Source: Bacteroidota bacterium
Lineage (GTDB): Bacteria; Bacteroidota; Kryptoniia; Kryptoniales; JAKASW01
DNA length: 7,765 nt
Reading direction: 5' to 3'
NCBI GenBank assembly: GCA_021796055.1
Contig: JAJYOS010000288.1
Coordinates: 1-7,765, forward strand
The notes under the pieces were generated by a model, which worked only from the letters and a program-made list of their open reading frames with translations, ran no database searches and was not told where the DNA came from. The position numbers and the translations under genes are program-made. Shown here piece after piece: positions 1 to 7,569 of the stretch. Position 1 is the stretch's first letter; each line of letters opens with the position of its first letter.

Positions 1-653
1 GAGAGACGACCATAGAAGATCCCATCGAGTATAATCTCCAGGGTATAAACCAGACACATGTGCATTCTGAAATAGGCGTCTCGTTTGCAGCGGCGCTTCG
101 ATCGATTCTGCGCCAGGATCCGAACGTAATAATGGTAGGCGAGATACGGAACACTGAGACGGCTGAGATCGCGATCCGCGCTGCCTTGACCGGACACCTT
201 GTTTTGTCGACCCTGCACACTAACGACGCTCCGTCGGCGGTTATGAGGCTGATAGACATGGGCGTCGAGCCGTTTCTGGTCGCGTCCTCGGTCAAAATGA
301 TACTCGCTCAGCGGCTTCTCAGAAAATTGTGCGGCAACTGCAAACAAAGGGTGCCGCCCGATGAAGGGTTTCTTGCGGAGATTGGGTTGAAGGGGAGTGG
401 AGACCGTCCGCTTTTCGGCGCGAAGGGATGTCGCGAATGCGACAATTTTGGGTACAGGGGAAGGACTGCAGCGTTCGAAGTTCTCGTGGTTCATGACGAC
501 TTAGCCGAAATGATCACTCGCGGTGCTACAGCTTCGCAGCTGCGGGAGGCGGCGAGACGCAAGGGAATGCTTACGCTGCGAGATGCAGCTATGAAGAAAG
601 TGTTTCGTGGAGAGACCAGCCTGGACGAAGTAATAAGAGAGACTCTGGTATGA
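1..653 (+). CDS. gspE: Type II secretion / type IV pilus assembly ATPase GspE/PilB, C-terminal part (5' end outside window)
   Basis: This is the hexameric cytoplasmic ATPase that drives pseudopilus or pilus polymerisation at the inner membrane. The frame is already open at the left edge (first full codon at base 3), so only about the last 216 residues are present. The N-terminal domain and Walker A loop lie upstream. Counting from base 3, the Asp box TIEDPIE is at residues 3-9, the Walker B stretch (VIMVGEIR) at 42-49 and the His box ([13 protein letters not shown]) at 63-75. Two CxxC pairs (LCGNCK near base 330 and GCREC near base 430) form the tetracysteine zinc site typical of GspE and PilB and absent from PilT retraction ATPases. 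The stop overlaps the secretin start as ATGA, so the two are translationally coupled. Family membership is certain from the motifs. Whether it serves a pilus (PilB) or a secretion system (GspE) cannot be decided here. Confidence 0.95.
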   Translation, partial: ETTIEDPIEYNLQGINQTHVHSEIGVSFAAALRSILRQDPNVIMVGEIRNTETAEIAIRAALTGHLVLSTLHTNDAPSAVMRLIDMGVEPFLVASSVKMILAQRLLRKLCGNCKQRVPPDEGFLAEIGLKGSGDRPLFGAKGCRECDNFGYRGRTAAFEVLVVHDDLAEMITRGATASQLREAARRKGMLTLRDAAMKKVFRGETSLDEVIRETLV

Positions 654-2827
654 AATCATCGGTAAGGCACGGAAGGCGATTCGAGCTGTTCCTCCTGGTC
701 CTACTGAGTCTAACCGGAAATGCATTCTCTCAGACGGACAGCCTTGCGAAGAAGGACGGTGCACGTTTAATCCAGCGGACTTCTCCCGGTATACTTTCCG
801 CGAATTCAAATAAACTCGCTGACCCTCTTTCGGACACAGCCAGGATATTCATTCCTCAGATAAATGACATTGGCATACAAAGCAGTCCTGCACCGAAGAT
901 TATTTCCAAAAGTGTAGACAGGGGAAATGACACGCTGTGTAGTGCAGACTCTGCCGGGATATTCCAGCATCGGGCAGACAGCGTTGCGGAGCGGCAGGCA
1001 ACAGAAATCCGTCCGTCTCTCCCTGCGGCAGCATACGACTCCACATCGATGAGCTTCAAGGATGCGGATATAAGAGATGTCTTTCGTGCGCTAGGTCTCG
1101 AACACGGTCTGAATATATTTGTAGAGAACAGTGTGGAGAAAAGAGTGACAATCTCGCTCACTCGCGTCCCTCTTCATGAAGCGATTAAGTTTCTGTGCGA
1201 GCAGAACGGTCTGAATCTGGTCGTAGAGGGGGGAATCTACAAGATAACGCCTGCTCCGCCCACTGTAGTGATTAAGGAAACACCGAAACCTCCTGATGTG
1301 ACTTACGAAAGGGGACGGATTTCTCTGGATGTGAGAGGTCAGGACCTCGCACTGGTGATAAGCGGAATACAGGAGAAATCGCACAAGAACATTTTGATAA
1401 CGAGCGGAACTGCCGGGAACGTAAGCGGCAGGCTGATCGATATCGACTTCGATCTTGGGTTTGTACAATTGATGAATAACAACGGGTTTGCCGTCCAGAA
1501 GAAAAGCGACTTGTATGTGGTAACTCAAATAGAAACTTACATGGGACCACAGGGACAGAATATGATGCCTCAAAGGTCAGGTCCGTACTGGGTGAGCGTG
1601 AAAGATTCTTTCGTTACTGTCGACGTGACCAATGCTCCTCTGGACCGGGTCATATCAGATGCGCTCAGACAGGTGAATGCCGATATTGTTTTCTACGGAC
1701 AGGTAGCGGGCTCTGTGACGGTGCGCGCCACGAACATTCCTCTCGACAGGATGCTGGACATTGTTCTTCGAAACACCAATTACGCTTACAAGCAAAACGA
1801 TGGAGTTTATTTCATCGGCGAGAAGACGAACAAGGCACTCTTGGCGAGCAGGCTGTTCAGATTGAAGTATCTTCGCGCGGAGAAGTTGAATGAGATGCTC
1901 CCGAGGTCAATAACTGAGCAGGCGGCGGTCAAAGTAATCAAGGAACAGAACGGGTTGATAGTGGTGGCGTCAAGTGATGTGGAGTCTCAGTTGGATGAGT
2001 TTATCAGACAGGTCGACAAACCCGTCGCGCAGGTGTTGATAGAGGCGATTGTTGTCGACTATGATCTCTCCAGGCAGGTGGATTTCGGTCTGAAAGCGGG
2101 CTTGAAGAGTCCCTCCGATACGACAATAAGGGGAAGTGAGACTATTCTGCCGGGGATGAATCTCTTCATGGGGGCGAAAACGGCAAACGAGGGGCTGGAT
2201 ATCATCGGGAGGGAGATCGGGGTGGCGAACCTTGGGAGACTTCCCGATAATTTCTACTTGAACCTTCAGGCTATGGAACAGAAAGGGCTGGCGAACGTCC
2301 GCTCGAGACCTCTTCTCGCAACGCTTAACGGTAGTCCGGCCAGCTTGAGCATCGGCACCACTCAGTATTTCATTCTAAAATCGACCGTACCTTACGTCAA
2401 TCCTACACAGACTCTTTTCCAGGAGAGCGATCAGTTTCAGACGATCCAGGCAGACACGAAGCTTGACATTGTTCCTTATGTAGGATCCGACGGTCTTATC
2501 ACGGTCGATTTGAAACCCGACTTCAAGACCCCGGTCGGCGAATTTTCTCCGAATGTTCCCCCGACAATAAACCAGCGTTCGATGAGCTCAACTGTCATCA
2601 TGCGCGAAGGGGAGACGATCGTTCTCGGCGGTCTGATACAGCAGACGATATCGGAAGACCGGACACAGATTCCGATTCTCGGAGATATACCGCTTCTCGG
2701 GAGTCTGTTCTCATCCACATCGAAGACGAAGCATAAGAGCGAACTGATCATCTACGTGACTCCACACATTTCATATGGCGAGGCGTTTCAAAACATGGAC
2801 CTGCCGAACCCGAAAGGAAACGAATGA
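650..2827 (+). CDS. gspD: Outer-membrane secretin, GspD/PilQ family
   Basis: This 725-residue protein should form the gated outer-membrane ring through which pilus or secreted substrates pass. Residues 1-27 are a Sec signal peptide (basic start, Leu-rich core, AFS before Gln28), so the mature protein is periplasmic/outer membrane. Residues 28-130 are a low-complexity Ser/Asp-rich stretch with no domain I recognise. Three STN/N0-like modules follow at about 133-200, 223-293 and 320-390, each ending in a similar '(L/V)Y-V/I' strand. A secretin_N (N1-type) domain is at about 400-458 and the secretin beta-barrel domain at about 530-707, with the signature [13 protein letters not shown] (652-664) and [14 protein letters not shown] (674-687). 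The start is an ATG inside the upstream stop (ATGA) with only a weak purine-rich ribosome site, consistent with coupling. No pilotin-type C-terminal extension is obvious. PilQ's AMIN domain was not recognised, and the stacked N-domains resemble GspD, so the GspD/PilQ choice remains open. Confidence 0.94.
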   Translation: MKSSVRHGRRFELFLLVLLSLTGNAFSQTDSLAKKDGARLIQRTSPGILSANSNKLADPLSDTARIFIPQINDIGIQSSPAPKIISKSVDRGNDTLCSADSAGIFQHRADSVAERQATEIRPSLPAAAYDSTSMSFKDADIRDVFRALGLEHGLNIFVENSVEKRVTISLTRVPLHEAIKFLCEQNGLNLVVEGGIYKITPAPPTVVIKETPKPPDVTYERGRISLDVRGQDLALVISGIQEKSHKNILITSGTAGNVSGRLIDIDFDLGFVQLMNNNGFAVQKKSDLYVVTQIETYMGPQGQNMMPQRSGPYWVSVKDSFVTVDVTNAPLDRVISDALRQVNADIVFYGQVAGSVTVRATNIPLDRMLDIVLRNTNYAYKQNDGVYFIGEKTNKALLASRLFRLKYLRAEKLNEMLPRSITEQAAVKVIKEQNGLIVVASSDVESQLDEFIRQVDKPVAQVLIEAIVVDYDLSRQVDFGLKAGLKSPSDTTIRGSETILPGMNLFMGAKTANEGLDIIGREIGVANLGRLPDNFYLNLQAMEQKGLANVRSRPLLATLNGSPASLSIGTTQYFILKSTVPYVNPTQTLFQESDQFQTIQADTKLDIVPYVGSDGLITVDLKPDFKTPVGEFSPNVPPTINQRSMSSTVIMREGETIVLGGLIQQTISEDRTQIPILGDIPLLGSLFSSTSKTKHKSELIIYVTPHISYGEAFQNMDLPNPKGNE

Positions 2828-4218
2828 CCTTGTGGGATCCGCGTCAGATAAACTTCCAGAGATTGGCGGGAGTCAAGTCGCTTGTCGGCCTCGACATAAC
2901 TGACCAGCGTGTTCGCGCGGTAGAATTGGAGATTCGTGGGGGAACCTTCAATAAATCCGTGTCCAGGTTTGATGTACGAAAGTTCTTCACTTGCAACATG
3001 GCAGGTGATGTCTCCTATTCATCCTCTGCTGACGCAGTGAGAGACGAACTCAAACGGCAGGGAATTACCTCCCGCTATGCCGTCTCAACGATTCAGACCG
3101 GAAATACGAGAACGATACGGGCGGAGGTCCCATCGGATGTAACGAGCATTGATGAATGGCTGCATGACAACTTCGAGAAACTGATGAGGATTCCGATCCG
3201 GCTTGCAGAGCTGCTATATCGGTATGAGATCCTGCAAAGCCGAGAATCATCGGATATCGTAGAGTTCGTGTTTGCAAGAAGAACCGAAGTCGAGTCGATT
3301 ATACGATTCGTCCGCTCTATTGAACTTGAATTGCTCGTATTGAGTATCGACGCCGTTGATTGTGTTAATCCTTTGTTTTTCGCGCGCGATATTGACCGCG
3401 CCGAGCCGCTGTCGTTTCTGTTCCGAGGTGATGGGGGAACCACCCTGTACAGCATTGAAAACGGTACTGTCGTTAGTTCATATCCTGTCTTGTCGGCGGA
3501 GCTGCAGCCGGATGACGGTGGTCGAAAGCTGATCTTGGCTGGAGCAGCAGGCCAGGGCGGATCTGAAGTCTTTAGCCCGTTCGGACTTCCTACCGAATAC
3601 ACGCTGGCGGCAGGGCTTGCGATCCGTGGCTTTCTTCCGGAAATGCAGGCGGTTAACCTGGTGCCTCAACAGGAACTGGCGATCATCATGGAGTGTGTCT
3701 CAAAACGATTGTTTTACAGGCTGGTCCTGGCTTGCGGAGGTTTCCTCCTCGCTCTCCTACTCGCCCAGTCGATTCTCGCCATATATATGGATGGCCGGCG
3801 GGACCTGGCAGAGGATTCGCTGCTGGCATCGAGCAGTTCTCGTTCAGATCTGTCAGTTCTGGAGAAGCAAAATAGGGCCGTGAAAAACGAGCTTGCCATG
3901 CTTGAATCGGACACTGCGAGGAGCAACCTTGCAATCGTGCTTCATGATATCGCGAGAATGGTTCCGGAAGGTGTGTGGTTATATAAAATAACCGTGACAG
4001 GAACCGAAAATAGTGGAGACTTAATTTCGATATCAGGCTACAGCGGGGACGGGAGGAAGATCGCAGAATTTGTCCGGCTTCTCGAGAGAGAATCCCGTCT
4101 GCGCAATGTCAGGATCGTCCGTTCAGGTCTGCCTGCGTATGGCGAGAACGTGACGGCAATCAGCAGGAAGATATCGACTCCGTTCACGTTCACGGTTTCT
4201 TTGACGGCACGGCGCTGA
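2824..4218 (+). CDS. PilM-PilN-type fusion (GspL-like inner-membrane assembly protein)
   Basis: This 464-residue protein would connect the cytoplasmic ATPase to the periplasmic part of the machine. Residues 18-275 look like a PilM/GspL actin-fold domain: a VGLDI phosphate-1-type loop at 21-25 and a GDGGTTLYSIENG second loop at about 202-214. At 276-283 the sequence AVNLVPQQ resembles the INLLP motif that opens free-standing PilN and binds PilM. A single membrane helix spans about 297-320. After it come a charged, probably coiled-coil segment (about 325-365) and a PilN/GspL periplasmic ferredoxin-like domain (366-462). Thus PilM and PilN functions appear to be joined in one chain, the arrangement of GspL. 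The start is chosen at the ATGA overlap with the secretin gene, with AAAGGA at 2813-2818 as ribosome site. The identification rests on architecture, short motifs and gene order, as overall similarity is low. Confidence 0.8.
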   Translation: MTLWDPRQINFQRLAGVKSLVGLDITDQRVRAVELEIRGGTFNKSVSRFDVRKFFTCNMAGDVSYSSSADAVRDELKRQGITSRYAVSTIQTGNTRTIRAEVPSDVTSIDEWLHDNFEKLMRIPIRLAELLYRYEILQSRESSDIVEFVFARRTEVESIIRFVRSIELELLVLSIDAVDCVNPLFFARDIDRAEPLSFLFRGDGGTTLYSIENGTVVSSYPVLSAELQPDDGGRKLILAGAAGQGGSEVFSPFGLPTEYTLAAGLAIRGFLPEMQAVNLVPQQELAIIMECVSKRLFYRLVLACGGFLLALLLAQSILAIYMDGRRDLAEDSLLASSSSRSDLSVLEKQNRAVKNELAMLESDTARSNLAIVLHDIARMVPEGVWLYKITVTGTENSGDLISISGYSGDGRKIAEFVRLLERESRLRNVRIVRSGLPAYGENVTAISRKISTPFTFTVSLTARR

Positions 4219-4763
4219 TGAATCTAAGTATGAAATATGTGCGACTTTCGGTGACTGTGGTTTTGCTGTTTGTGGTCCTCATATTCTCGGAGGTACGCAG
4301 CAGCTTAGACGCGGCAGCCGGCGCCCTGACGGACCTGAGGACAGAAGAAGGATCGGTGTTGACGCCCGGGGAGATACTCGCAAGGAAAAGGACGCTGCTG
4401 ATTGAAAGAGAACGACTGCTTGCCGTCAGAAAACAGAGGTTTCCCGAAAAGGACCAAAATGAAGGGAGCCTGTTCGGATATCTTGCATCGAGTGCGTCGG
4501 ATCGTAAAATCATATTGGCGGCATTTTCACCCACCGGGGTTCTTCGCAAAGAGGGAATGACGCAGTTGAGTTTCGATCTGAGCTTCACTGCCGGCTTCCA
4601 CAGGGCTGCCGCATATTTGAACACTATAGAGACATGTTCGTTTCCGATAAAGATCACCGGTCTCAGCATCGTGTCTGATCCACCGGGGAACCCAGCATTG
4701 AAAGTGTCGCTTTCCGGCATAGCCCGATTGCTTCCCGCCAGGTTCACACCCGATCGGAAGTAA
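4218..4763 (+). CDS. PilO/GspM-like inner-membrane assembly protein
   Basis: This 181-residue bitopic protein is the expected partner of the preceding PilN-like domain in the inner-membrane alignment complex. One hydrophobic helix lies at about residues 7-24. A charged Arg/Glu/Leu-rich segment (25-75) is likely coiled coil. A globular periplasmic region (about 82-172) has the alternating helix/strand pattern of PilO, including a strand, the helix HRAAAYLNTIET at 128-139, and further strands near 144-168. The length is close to the usual PilO/GspM size. The gene starts within the upstream stop (TGATG). A second in-frame ATG at 4230 would remove four residues and cannot be excluded, as neither start has a clear ribosome site. 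Sequence conservation in this family is very low, so the call depends on position after the PilM-PilN gene, topology and size. Confidence 0.7.
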   Translation: MNLSMKYVRLSVTVVLLFVVLIFSEVRSSLDAAAGALTDLRTEEGSVLTPGEILARKRTLLIERERLLAVRKQRFPEKDQNEGSLFGYLASSASDRKIILAAFSPTGVLRKEGMTQLSFDLSFTAGFHRAAAYLNTIETCSFPIKITGLSIVSDPPGNPALKVSLSGIARLLPARFTPDRK

Positions 4764-4764
4764 C

Positions 4765-5217
4765 ATGAAGAAGAAATGGCTCTTCAGGCTCGCGATCTTG
4801 ATTGTGCTTTGCGTTCTTGTTGCAGTTGTTCTCCACCGGGGTGAAACGAGCTCCGCGGGAGATCATAAGAAGTCTCCGGCAAGTCCGGAGGATGATATCG
4901 CGTTGGTGCGTTCCGGTTCGCCCTATATTTACTCACCCGACACGCGCGATCCCTTTTTTCTGGACACTTCGCTCGGGCGGACGGTGGAACCGAGGAGACA
5001 TGCCGACACGTTGCGGGTTTCGGATCCGCCGCGCTTCATACTGACCGGGGCGGTGCTCGACGGCAGGAAAAAGCTCGCCATAGTACAGTCGGCGGCCGGG
5101 GAAGTATTCATGCTGTCCGAGCGTGACTCCATTCGGGGAATAATAATACGCAGGATATACCGGGACAGTGTATACTTCACGTACAGGGATCGCGGGGGAA
5201 GCTGGGCAATCAGGTGA
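4765..5217 (+). CDS. PilP/GspC-like periplasmic linker protein, membrane anchored
   Basis: This 150-residue protein probably links the inner-membrane complex to the secretin. Residues 1-4 are basic, and residues 5-23 form one hydrophobic helix followed by a charged, flexible spacer. There is no lipobox cysteine (the only Cys, at 16, lies inside the helix without a lipobox context), unlike classic PilP lipoproteins, so anchoring resembles GspC. The motif RDPF at 61-64 is characteristic of PilP and of the GspC homology region. The C-terminal part (about 88-150: RFILTGAVLDG, KLAIVQ, GEVFMLSERDSI, SVYF) has the beta-strand pattern of the PilP/GspC HR domain, which contacts the secretin N0 domain. 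GGAAG at 4756-4760 is a good ribosome site for ATG 4765. The gene follows its neighbour by one base and is the last of the operon in the window. Confidence 0.72.
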   Translation: MKKKWLFRLAILIVLCVLVAVVLHRGETSSAGDHKKSPASPEDDIALVRSGSPYIYSPDTRDPFFLDTSLGRTVEPRRHADTLRVSDPPRFILTGAVLDGRKKLAIVQSAAGEVFMLSERDSIRGIIIRRIYRDSVYFTYRDRGGSWAIR

Positions 5218-5238
5218 AAATCCGCCGGTTTGCCGTCT

Positions 5239-5258
5239 GCGTCCATCCACCCGGACGC
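5239..5258 (+). terminator. Hairpin downstream of the operon, possible weak transcription end
   Basis: GCGTCC at 5239-5244 pairs perfectly with GGACGC at 5253-5258 around an 8-base loop, 21 bases after the last operon stop. No T run follows, so it is not a canonical intrinsic terminator. It may only stabilise the mRNA 3' end or be incidental. Confidence 0.3.
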
Positions 5259-5352
5259 TGGCCATATGTGTCCACCATAGTCGAATATTAGTCACCCCTC
5301 ACGCTGCAGGCCGCCCTCTGCACTGAAATCGCCAAAAATCCGTGTTCCATCA

Positions 5353-5368
5353 TGGCATAACGATTGCT
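5353..5368 (+). promoter_or_regulatory. Sigma-54 (RpoN) promoter for the chemoreceptor gene
   Basis: TGGCAT at 5353-5358 and TTGCT at 5364-5368 match the consensus TGGCAYRNNNNTTGCW at every specified base. GG (5354-5355) and GC (5366-5367) are separated by exactly 10 bases. This predicts transcription from about 5379 and a leader of about 170 bases before the ATG at 5550. Sigma-54 promoters need an AAA+ activator, and motility and chemotaxis genes are common targets. I could not identify an activator binding site upstream. Confidence 0.7.
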
Positions 5369-5422
5369 CCATTATGTAAAGTCAGGGCGTCGTATGCGGT
5401 CAGGTCGTGCGAATCCATCGAA

Positions 5423-5471
5423 CTGCGCTTCAGCACTCGGAAGCCCGCAGGGGGCAGTCAAACTGCTGCCC
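5423..5471 (+). promoter_or_regulatory. Two adjacent hairpins in the receptor mRNA leader
   Basis: Hairpin 1 has a 9-bp stem with a 2-base bulge: CTGCG-CTTC (5423-5431) pairs with GAAG (5440-5443) and CGCAG (5446-5450). Hairpin 2 follows one base later: GGGCAG (5452-5457) pairs with CTGCCC (5466-5471), and GCAG/CTGC gives an alternative register with a tighter loop. Both lie in the leader predicted from the sigma-54 promoter. No known riboswitch class is recognised. They could control translation or stability, or have no function. Confidence 0.4.
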
Positions 5472-5518
5472 ACCGGCCGGCCTACCCCATACTGCTCGCC
5501 GAAAAAAATCAAGGACTG

Positions 5519-5530
5519 GGTTACCTAACC
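5519..5530. repeat. Short palindrome next to the receptor ribosome site
   Basis: GGTTACCTAACC is an inverted repeat (GGTTA, 2-base spacer, TAACC) ending four bases before the ribosome site. It could be a small RNA hairpin (GGTT/AACC with a 4-base loop) or an operator half-site pair. Its short length means chance is a real alternative. Confidence 0.3.
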
Positions 5531-5534
5531 AATT

Positions 5535-5543
5535 GAGGAAGGA
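5535..5543 (+). promoter_or_regulatory. Ribosome binding site that decides the receptor start
   Basis: GAGGAAGGA is a strong Shine-Dalgarno sequence six bases before ATG 5550. An in-frame TTG at 5544 abuts it directly and is too close to be used, so ATG 5550 is the start. Confidence 0.75.
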
Positions 5544-5549
5544 TTGACC

Positions 5550-7529
5550 ATGAAGTGGTTCAAGAATCTCAAGGTTATGACGAAGCTCCTCCTGTCCGTC
5601 GCTATCATGTGTTCCCTTATGGCGTTATTGGGGTATACCGGCGTAAGGGACATCGCGACTATTAATGGGATGCTGAGTTCTCTCTACCATGATGAAACGC
5701 AAGGCATCTCTCACATCAAGCAGGCTAACATCGATCTCGTTGCACACCAGAGGTCGATGGCGAACCTCCTCCTCTCGAACACGAGCGGGGAGAGGGTTCA
5801 ATTACGGAATGAGATGAATAAACTGGAATCGGATATGCTCGCAGAAATCGATAAGTCTTCCCCTGCGGTAAGATCGGAGAAGGGGAAGGAGCTGTTGTCG
5901 GAATTTCCCGCCGCCTGGAAAGAGTATAAGGATGTTACGGGCGGAATAATTGCGCTTGCCTCTTCCGCGGACCGCTCGACCGCAGGAGGCGGGTCGTTGG
6001 GCTCCTCGGTCGAGTCAGGGCGCAGGGCCGCCGACAAAGTGAGCGCGATCATGTCGTCGATAGCCGGTGAGCTGGAGCATAGCGGGCAAACGGCCTACTA
6101 CCGGAGCGACTCGATTACCGGCAGCAGCAGAACCGAGCTCCTCTGGATGGTAATCGGTGCAATCGCAATGGGGATAGTTTACGGCGTCTTCATATCCCGC
6201 ATACTCAGTCGGCCGATACTCGCACTCAAAGATGCGGCGGAGAAGGTAGCCGCCGGAGACACGAATGCTTCCGTCGAGGCGGACTCGAAGGACGAACTGG
6301 GCAGCCTCTCCGCCAGCTTCAACCGCATGGTCCAGAACATCAGGACAGCGATGCGGGAAGTCAATGAGAAGAGCGCCGCCGCAGAGGGCGCCGCACGGGA
6401 GGCCCAGGAGGCAAAAATCACTTCCGAAATGCAGTCCACCTACCTCGCCTCCAGCGTCGAATCGATACTCTCGGAAATGAACAAGTTTGCCGACGGCGAC
6501 CTGACGGTCTCGTTGCATGTCGACGGCGACGACGACATCGCCAAACTCTTCGCGGGATTCAACAGGTCGGTGACCAACATAAAGGCGATGATCCGGGATC
6601 TCCAGGATTCCATCGAGACCACCGCGAGCGCCGCGACCGAGATAAGCAGCTCGACCGAACAGCTCGCTGCCGGGGCGCAGGAACAGTCCGCCCAGGCCAA
6701 CGAGGTCGCCGCCGCAGTCGAGGAGATGACTCGCACGATAATCGAGAACTCGAGAAACGCCAGCCAGACCGCCCAGGCGGCTACTGAAAGCGGAAAGATG
6801 GCCAAAGAGAGCGGCGGCATCGTCCGCGAAACGACGAACAAGATGCGCGAGATTGCAGAAGTCGTCAGGGGTTCGGCCGGCACCGTAACGAAGCTCGGCG
6901 AGTCGAGCAAGGAGATAAGCCAGATCATTTCCGTGATCGACGACATAGCCGACCAGACAAACCTCCTCGCGCTCAATGCGGCGATAGAGGCCGCACGCGC
7001 AGGCGATCAGGGAAAGGGATTTGCCGTCGTGGCCGACGAGGTGAGGAAGCTTGCGGAGCGAACGACCCAGGCGACGAAACAGATCGAGCAGATGATCAGG
7101 GCGATTCAATCCGAAACCGGCGAGGCAGTGGAATCGATGAAAAAAGGCACGAGCGAAGTGGAGCAGGGGATGGTCCTTGCCAACAGGGCCGGTGAGGCGC
7201 TCGAGTTGATGGTCGCGGAAGCCCAGAAGTCTGTCGACATGATAAACCAGATCGCATCGGCAAGCGAGGAACAGTCTACGACGAGCGAACAGATATCGAG
7301 AAACGTCGAGTCGATTTCTTCCGTCTCGTCCGAATCCGCGGCCGGCGTCTCGCAGATCGCGCGCGCTTCCGACGACCTGAACAGACTCACCGAAAAACTG
7401 AGGAATCTCGTTTCCAGGTTTACGGTTGACGCCGCTCACACGCTAAGTGAGCCGGCACAAAGCGCGGCGGGCGGGAACTCAAACGGCCGCCGTCATGCCC
7501 GGCGTAACCCTGTCCCGGAACACGCGTAA
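5550..7529 (+). CDS. Methyl-accepting chemotaxis protein, two-HAMP transmembrane receptor
   Basis: This 659-residue chemoreceptor would sense a signal outside the inner membrane and control CheA through CheW. Membrane helix 1 is at about 12-31. An extracytoplasmic, mostly helical region (about 32-196) has the size and look of a 4HB_MCP sensor. Membrane helix 2 is at about 197-215. HAMP 1 follows (about 216-268, [17 protein letters not shown]), then a helical Ala/Glu-rich linker and a second HAMP (about 303-350, [13 protein letters not shown]). The signalling domain runs from about 351 to 625. Its tip at 460-499 ([19 protein letters not shown] then [20 protein letters not shown]) is fully canonical, and Glu/Gln-rich stretches such as [13 protein letters not shown] (569-581) are probable methylation sites. 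The last 30 residues are non-conserved and basic, with no NWETF-type CheR tether. A sigma-54 promoter and structured leader precede it. No che genes are in the window. Its ligand is unknown, and a pilus-linked PilJ-like role is inference from location only. Confidence 0.96.
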   Translation: MKWFKNLKVMTKLLLSVAIMCSLMALLGYTGVRDIATINGMLSSLYHDETQGISHIKQANIDLVAHQRSMANLLLSNTSGERVQLRNEMNKLESDMLAEIDKSSPAVRSEKGKELLSEFPAAWKEYKDVTGGIIALASSADRSTAGGGSLGSSVESGRRAADKVSAIMSSIAGELEHSGQTAYYRSDSITGSSRTELLWMVIGAIAMGIVYGVFISRILSRPILALKDAAEKVAAGDTNASVEADSKDELGSLSASFNRMVQNIRTAMREVNEKSAAAEGAAREAQEAKITSEMQSTYLASSVESILSEMNKFADGDLTVSLHVDGDDDIAKLFAGFNRSVTNIKAMIRDLQDSIETTASAATEISSSTEQLAAGAQEQSAQANEVAAAVEEMTRTIIENSRNASQTAQAATESGKMAKESGGIVRETTNKMREIAEVVRGSAGTVTKLGESSKEISQIISVIDDIADQTNLLALNAAIEAARAGDQGKGFAVVADEVRKLAERTTQATKQIEQMIRAIQSETGEAVESMKKGTSEVEQGMVLANRAGEALELMVAEAQKSVDMINQIASASEEQSTTSEQISRNVESISSVSSESAAGVSQIARASDDLNRLTEKLRNLVSRFTVDAAHTLSEPAQSAAGGNSNGRRHARRNPVPEHA

Positions 7530-7569
7530 AACATCCTCTTCTAACCTCCTTCTTACGACCCCCATTTTT

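Larger units (their letters stand above)
5218..5543. other. Non-coding interval between the secretion operon and the chemoreceptor gene
   Basis: No convincing gene lies in these 326 bases. The interval holds, in order, a 6-bp hairpin just after the operon (5239-5258), a weaker 5-bp hairpin (TGCAG at 5305-5309 pairing with CTGCA at 5318-5322), a sigma-54 promoter match (5353-5368), two adjacent hairpins in the predicted leader (5423-5471), a GGCCGGCC palindrome (5476-5483), a GGTT/AACC palindrome (5519-5530) and the ribosome site of the receptor gene. The short open frame across 5342-5536 shows no protein-like features and overlaps the promoter. Confidence 0.7.

Noticed and set aside
60..62. 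GTG at base 60 as the true start of the ATPase gene
   Set aside because: The frame continues upstream to the window edge and encodes the conserved TIEDPIE box there, so the gene begins outside the window.
5342..5536. 64-codon plus-strand open frame in the intergenic interval
   Set aside because: It begins at a non-ATG codon, covers the sigma-54 promoter and leader hairpins, has no ribosome site and its product has no protein-like pattern.
5379..5549. Possible c-di-GMP class I riboswitch (GGGTTACC at 5518-5525 recalls part of the core)
   Set aside because: The conserved GCAAAGCC-type core and the rest of the two-helix junction are not found upstream, so the resemblance is limited to a few bases.
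5544..5549. TTG start two codons upstream of the receptor ATG
   Set aside because: It directly abuts the Shine-Dalgarno sequence, leaving no spacing, whereas ATG 5550 has a normal gap.
6015..7439. 474-codon open frame on the minus strand opposite the chemoreceptor gene
   Set aside because: The translation is Arg/Gly/Leu/His-rich with no recognisable domain and mirrors the plus-strand gene, whose codon bias keeps this frame free of stops. The plus-strand product is unmistakable.
7493..7553. Minus-strand AGGAGG followed by ATG and a 13-codon open frame
   Set aside because: The ribosome-like motif is simply the complement of a pyrimidine-rich stretch, and the frame stops after 13 codons within the receptor gene's 3' end.
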